Positions 59,730-64,000 of a stretch of DNA of 64,000 nucleotides are shown piece after piece (positions within the stretch are counted from its first letter, which is position 1; every line of letters begins with the position of its first letter). The stretch is from Sphaerosporella brunnea (taxonomy: Eukaryota; Ascomycota; Pezizomycetes; Pezizales; Pyronemataceae). Below the pieces are notes generated by a model. The model ran no database searches and had not been told where the DNA came from. It saw nothing but the letters and a program-made list of their open reading frames with translations. The position numbers and the translations under genes were made by a program. The stretch lies in the NCBI GenBank assembly GCA_008704415.1, contig VXIS01000102.1, forward strand, positions 1 to 64,000, given 5' to 3'.

Positions 59730-61571
59730 TTACGCCTTGGTCACATACATGTCAACGTAGCTGTCCACATCCATCTTCTGCAGCGACTCCAAGTTCTCGC
59801 TGGCAGCGTAGATCTTCTCGGTCTGCTCCTTGCCCAAGCGCCCAGTAACGTGACGCTTGAACTTCTCCACCAGCAAGGGGATGCCTTCCTCGCGACGGAA
59901 CTTGTGGCCGACGGGGTACTCAACCGCGACCTCTTCGAGCACAGTGCCGTCTTTCAGGGTGATTTCAATTGCGTTACCGATGGAACGCTTCTCAGGGTCA
60001 TGGTATTCGAGCGAGTAGGTCTTGTCCTCAACACAGGTCATCTTCTCACGCAGGGCATCGATGCGGGGGTCAGCAGCCACGTCGTCGTTGTAGTCGGTGG
60101 CGGTCAGGCGGCCAAAGATCAACGGCACGGCGACCATGTACTGGATGCAGTGGTCACGGTCAGCGTAGTTGTTGAGTGGGCCCTTCTTGTCAATGATGCG
60201 GATGGCAGCCTCCTGGGTGCGGATGCGGATAGAGGCGATGTCGTCGCTGGTCTTCCCGATCTTCTTGAGCTCGTTGTGCAGAGTCATGGCGGCCTCGCAA
60301 GCGGTCTGGGAGTGGAACTCGGCGGGGAAGGAAATCTTAAAGAGAACGTTCTCCATCACGTAGCTTCCGAAGGGACGCTGAAACTTGAACTCGGCGCCCT
60401 TGAAGAGGACGTCGTAGAAACCCCAGATCTTGGCGGTCAGGACGGAGGGAATGCCCTGAACTCCACCGTTCTTTACCATCAGCGCCAGGTTGACGGCGCG
60501 TGAGCAGGCATCACCGGCAGCCCAGGACTTGCGGGACATGGTGTTAGGAGCGTGGCGGTAGGTTCGCAGCGACTGGCCGTCGACCCAGGCCTGAGAGACC
60601 GCATCGGCGGTTTGCTCCTTGGTGAGACCAAGGAGCTTAGACACCACGGCGGTAGTGGCAACCTTGACCAGGACGACGTGGTCGAGACCGACGCGGTTGA
60701 AGGAGTTCTCGAGGGCGAGACCTCCCTGAATCTCGTGCGCCTTGATCATGGCCTCGAGCACATCCTTAATGGTGGGAGCGGGCTTCCCTGCAGCCTTGTT
60801 GGTACGCGCCAGCCAGTCAGCCACGGCAAGGATACCGCCCAAGTTGTCCGAAGGGTGGCCCCACTCGGCGGCCAGCCAGCAGTCGTTGTAGTCCAGCCAG
60901 CGGATGGCAGTGCCGATGTTGAAAGCACCCCGGATGGGGTCGAGCTGGTAGGGAGTTCCGGGAACCTTGGTACCGTTTGGGACGACGGTGCCTGGGGGAG
61001 CCGGTCAGTTAAATTCTTGAGAAGTCTGTATGTTAGAGGGTTCACATACCCTCAACCACGGGTCCGAGGAGCTTGGTGCATTGCTCGAAGTTCAATGCCT
61101 CGAGTCCACAGCCGAGCGTATCGATAAGGCAAAGGCGGGCGGTTTCCCACTAGCGTATCCCTCCGTGTTAACACCGAGCTCAAAGAAACAGCCAATCGGA
61201 TTTCTCCAGGCAATAGCATTGTCCGCACATGCAATTGAGCTGGTGGGAAAGGGGGAGGAGACTCATACAGCCAAGGGAGAGGTAATCTCGTAGTTATGCA
61301 CATAGTCGGCAATGTCTTGCACGACCTTATCCACGGGAGGCTTCGTATTGTCGCCGGCAGGAGCAAGATTGGCGTGGGCACTCATCGTCGTTGAGAAGCT
61401 GCGGACGCGGAAAGCAGACTTTGCGGATTTGTTTGCTGCGGGGGCGGGGGAAACTGGGGAAGTGGTAGTTGCTGCGGATTTTTGGCTAGCGGACCGTAGG
61501 AGTGCGGAGGCGGTTCGGCGAGGAACAGCGCTGCGACCGAGAGCGGACCTGGTAAGAGAACGAGCAAGCAT
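59730..61571 (-). CDS. prpD: 2-methylcitrate dehydratase, mitochondrial (MmgE/PrpD family)
   Basis: Exons 61571-61269, 61149-61050 and 60991-59730 give 554 aa. It turns 2-methylcitrate into methylaconitate, the second step of the methylcitrate cycle. The first ~60 residues are Arg/Ser/Ala-rich without acidic residues ([17 protein letters not shown]), a clear mitochondrial presequence. A second Met at residue 63 would give a form without it. MmgE/PrpD family marks are [38 protein letters not shown] and [20 protein letters not shown]. The first intron is 119 nt. Methylcitrate synthase and methylisocitrate lyase genes are in the same window, 20 and 38 kb away. Confidence 0.93.
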
Positions 61572-63459
61572 TTTGGAGAGACCGGTGGATTATACACGTT
61601 TATATATTGTAGGGAGGGAGGTTTCCAGCAGCTCAAGGAATGGAAACTGGAGGCGGAGAGAGATCGATGGAGGGGGTGGGGCAGACGGTTGAGCTTATGT
61701 TGTTGGGCCGGAGCGAGGCGCACGGCTGTCACCGGCAATGGCAGCTCGTCCAGGGACTTAACATGCTCAAAGGCTGGGGCCCCCAACTACAAGAAGCCGA
61801 GGAAGGACGAACGGCTCTATCGTCGTTGGCAGCTCCCAACTGCATGAGGTCGCCAGCCGGAAAGCGATGCCGCATCGTAGGGACTCCGAGCCCAGATGCC
61901 ACGGTTTCCCCATTTCTTGGTGGAGCTCCTGGGCTTGGCATGTGCAAGAGATATGGCCCAAACAGAAGAGTTTATCACAATCGGTCACTCGGCGGCGGCA
62001 GTCTCAGGCAGAGGCTTCGGCGTCTGGAGAGTAGCCACCAAGGATAGCCTACGGTGGCCTCGTAATCAAGCTAAGCTCGAGTGTATAGAAGACGGCCCGG
62101 TGGATGAACGATGACGGACCGTAGTCGAATTCTTCGGTCTCAACGTTATCTATTCCTGATCTAAGCGTTGATATTGAGCTGCCTGAGTTGGCCGTCGTAG
62201 CCCAGTACATCCTTGCGTTGTTTGGATCGAGGAGACTTTGCAGGCAGTAGAGTAGTGTAAAAAATAAAGAAAAGGCGCAAAGTGCTACAATGCCAACCGA
62301 TTTGCTAGCGTGGGCAAATTGAAAAAAAATTCCAATGCAACAATGAAACACAAACAACAGGCACCAAAAATTAAAGAGTTTTTTTTAAAAAAAACACCAC
62401 GCTGTGCTGTAAGTAGTCCAAGTTTTTCTCAATTTTTACGGTAAAAATTGAGAAAATATAATCCACACACATTAACCACTAACCCCGAACCCGTAGCCTG
62501 CATCGATGTAATGCTTTGAGAGCACTACACGTATCCTGTCCATACCTTGAGGGTAGCGGTGCTCTTGGAGAATAACAGCGAAGAAGAATGGCAAGTGATC
62601 GTGAGCAGAAGAAGCAGGAGCGAAAGAAAAGGAGGGGGATAGAGGGGGGGGGGGGGGTATATACTTACTTACCTATGTAACTACTTAGTACATACTTGTA
62701 TGTAGGTGTAGATACTATGTACTTGCTAAACGTTGATTCAAGAGTTAAACGCGGTCGAATAAAAAAATAGATAAATCTTCAAGAGTTAAATGTGGGAACA
62801 ATTAATTTTGAACACGTTAAACGTTGAATATATAGGTTAAACGATGAATTAAACGATTTGTTAAATGCTGGCACAAGTTAAACGGTTTTCCGTTTAAAGT
62901 TAAACGCTGCCATTAAACAGAGACAAGCCGGCCTCAAGCTGCACTGTATCAACTTGCACAATGCGCTTATGTGTACTTGAGCTCCTTCGAACTCATACCC
63001 GGATGGTTGACAAGCCGGATTGTCAATATCGTGATCTGATTCCTCGAATGTGGTTTATCACTCCTGGGCTTCCAGAAATGAGAACCTGTCATGAAAGTGA
63101 AACTTGATGACGGCTACCCGAAGCGTCATCCGCCGCAGTTGGAAGAATATCTCTTCGCTGGGGAATTGTGTGCCTTCAGGATTTTATTTCATGCCAAAGG
63201 CTGACCGCCTTTGAGGCGGGTGAGGTTTCATGGTTCAATACAAGCACAACGTATCACTTGAAGCAACAAATCACAGGATATCACTATCGATATCGAATGC
63301 ACAGCCACAAATGTTCAATGTTCGACGACAACACAACCCGAAATAGAAAAACCCGTCAAATCCAAAAGAACCAAATGGTATGTGTAGACGCAAAAGCATC
63401 GCTTCAATTGCAGAAACAGGGCTTCGACAGATGACGGGGTATATGAAATCTACTCCAGT
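61572..63459. other. Gene-free interval with short repeats
   Basis: About 1.9 kb between the prpD and RhoGDI genes. It holds a perfect CTCAATTTTTAC..GTAAAAATTGAG hairpin (about 62428-62453), a G tract (62645-62657), TACTTACTTACCTATGTAACT motifs (62662-62715) and the TTAAACG repeat field (listed separately). No gene is supported. Confidence 0.5.
62725..62920. repeat. Degenerate TTAAACG repeat field
   Basis: About eleven copies of (G)TTAAA[C/T]G, all but one or two on the same strand, spread over about 195 bp with irregular 5-40 bp spacing. A perfect hairpin, TTAAACGG TTTT CCGTTTAA (62878-62897), is formed by one inverted pair. The rest of the spacer is A+T-rich and varies, so this is not a normal minisatellite. 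Confidence 0.6.
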
Positions 63460-64000
63460 CTAATCCCAGGACTTCTTGATCTCAAAAATCCAGCGGAAGG
63501 ACAAGTGCTCGTTCTTGTCATCGTCCATAAAGCGACTGAGGGCGTTGTAGGTACCGCGGGAAAGGAGTCCAGAGGGAGCCTCCTCTTCAGCGACTGTTAC
63601 GAATGACCAATCAGCTTCAATTTCAGACAAAGAACCAGGAGCTGCAGCTCTCCGAAGAATCAAAAATAGATGCGTAATCACTTACAGAGCTTCTCGTAAA
63701 AAGGCTTCTCGTGAGTGTTGGGACCGTAACTTCCCTGTCCAACGGTTAGATTTAACCCCCGAACAAATTCCAAAAAAGTTCATACCATCATCTCCTCAGC
63801 CTTGTCGACGGTAATACCCTTCCTCTTCACGAGCTGAAGATATCTCAAACCAGAAATGACTTCATGCTGGACGCGGAACTTGGCCCTCATACGGAACGAG
63901 ACACCCTCCTTGATGATGAATGGGGTGTTCTGGAGCCGTGCCAGAGCACCATCCTCCTGGAGATTGATCACAACATCGGGGCGACCCTCGACAATCAGGG
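63460..64000 (-). CDS. RDI1: Rho GDP-dissociation inhibitor (5' end beyond the window)
   Basis: Exons 63593-63460, 63734-63686 and 64000-63786 are visible; the N-terminal part lies past the right edge. The protein keeps prenylated Rho GTPases soluble in the cytosol. The visible 133 or so residues form the immunoglobulin-like domain: FIIKEGVSFRMRAKFRV, EVISGLRYLQLVKRKGITVD, GSYGPNTHEKPFYEK, EEEAPSGLLSRGTYN, SRFMDDDKNEHLSF and the end FEIKKSWD, all classic RhoGDI blocks. Introns are 51 and 92 nt and keep frame. It is complete as far as it can be seen. Confidence 0.93.

Noticed and set aside
59604..60503. 299-codon plus-strand frame
   Set aside because: Antisense to the methylcitrate dehydratase exon; low-complexity Leu/Val-rich translation without a domain.

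Overview
This is nuclear DNA from a filamentous ascomycete (Pezizomycotina). The signs are intron-rich genes with short introns (mostly 44-120 nt, GT-AG, CT[A/G]A[C/T]-like branch sites), a RID-type fungal DNA methyltransferase, a Zn(2)Cys(6) regulator, a fused mitochondrial ARG5,6 enzyme, a GH76 Dcw1 wall enzyme and a secreted GH10 xylanase. The class could be Eurotiomycetes, but the sequence does not prove it. I rebuilt the genes exon by exon; reading frames close across all proposed splices except in one gene (a Bin3-type methyltransferase at 41-42 kb) that carries an in-frame stop codon.

Layout. 0-8 kb: TMA20 (+), acyl-protein thioesterase (-), a small K/E-rich protein (-) and the RID-like methyltransferase (-), with three inverted-repeat elements between them. 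10-16 kb: ADE4 (+) and an endonuclease III-like DNA glycosylase (+). 16-28 kb: pyroglutamyl peptidase (-), an MFS transporter (-), 2-methylisocitrate lyase (-), a ubiquitin-conjugating enzyme (+), an unknown membrane protein (+) and RTG2 (+). 27.8-34 kb: GH10 xylanase (-), GH76 Dcw1 (-), synaptobrevin (+). 35-42 kb: ARG5,6 (+), 2-methylcitrate synthase (+), Bin3-like methyltransferase (-). 42.2-44.1 kb: a decayed PIF/Harbinger-like transposon with a foldback element nested in it. 44.5-48.5 kb: choline/amine permease (-), HIT zinc-finger protein (+). 52-61.6 kb: Zn(2)Cys(6) regulator (+), EutQ-like cupin (+), SDR (-), a hAT-type MITE, a glutamine synthetase I-like enzyme (+) and 2-methylcitrate dehydratase (-). 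The window ends inside a RhoGDI gene (-).

How genes may work together. All three dedicated enzymes of the methylcitrate cycle (methylcitrate synthase, methylcitrate dehydratase, methylisocitrate lyase) lie within about 41 kb, so propionyl-CoA detoxification is loosely linked here. Between 52 and 59.5 kb a regulator, a EutQ-like cupin, an SDR and a GS-I-like ligase sit side by side, with an amine-type permease 6 kb away. This resembles a gamma-glutamylation route for using a small amine, but that is inference. The remaining genes are scattered housekeeping functions. Long intergenic stretches hold short inverted repeats, low-complexity tracts and recurring TAGGTA/TACCTA motifs.
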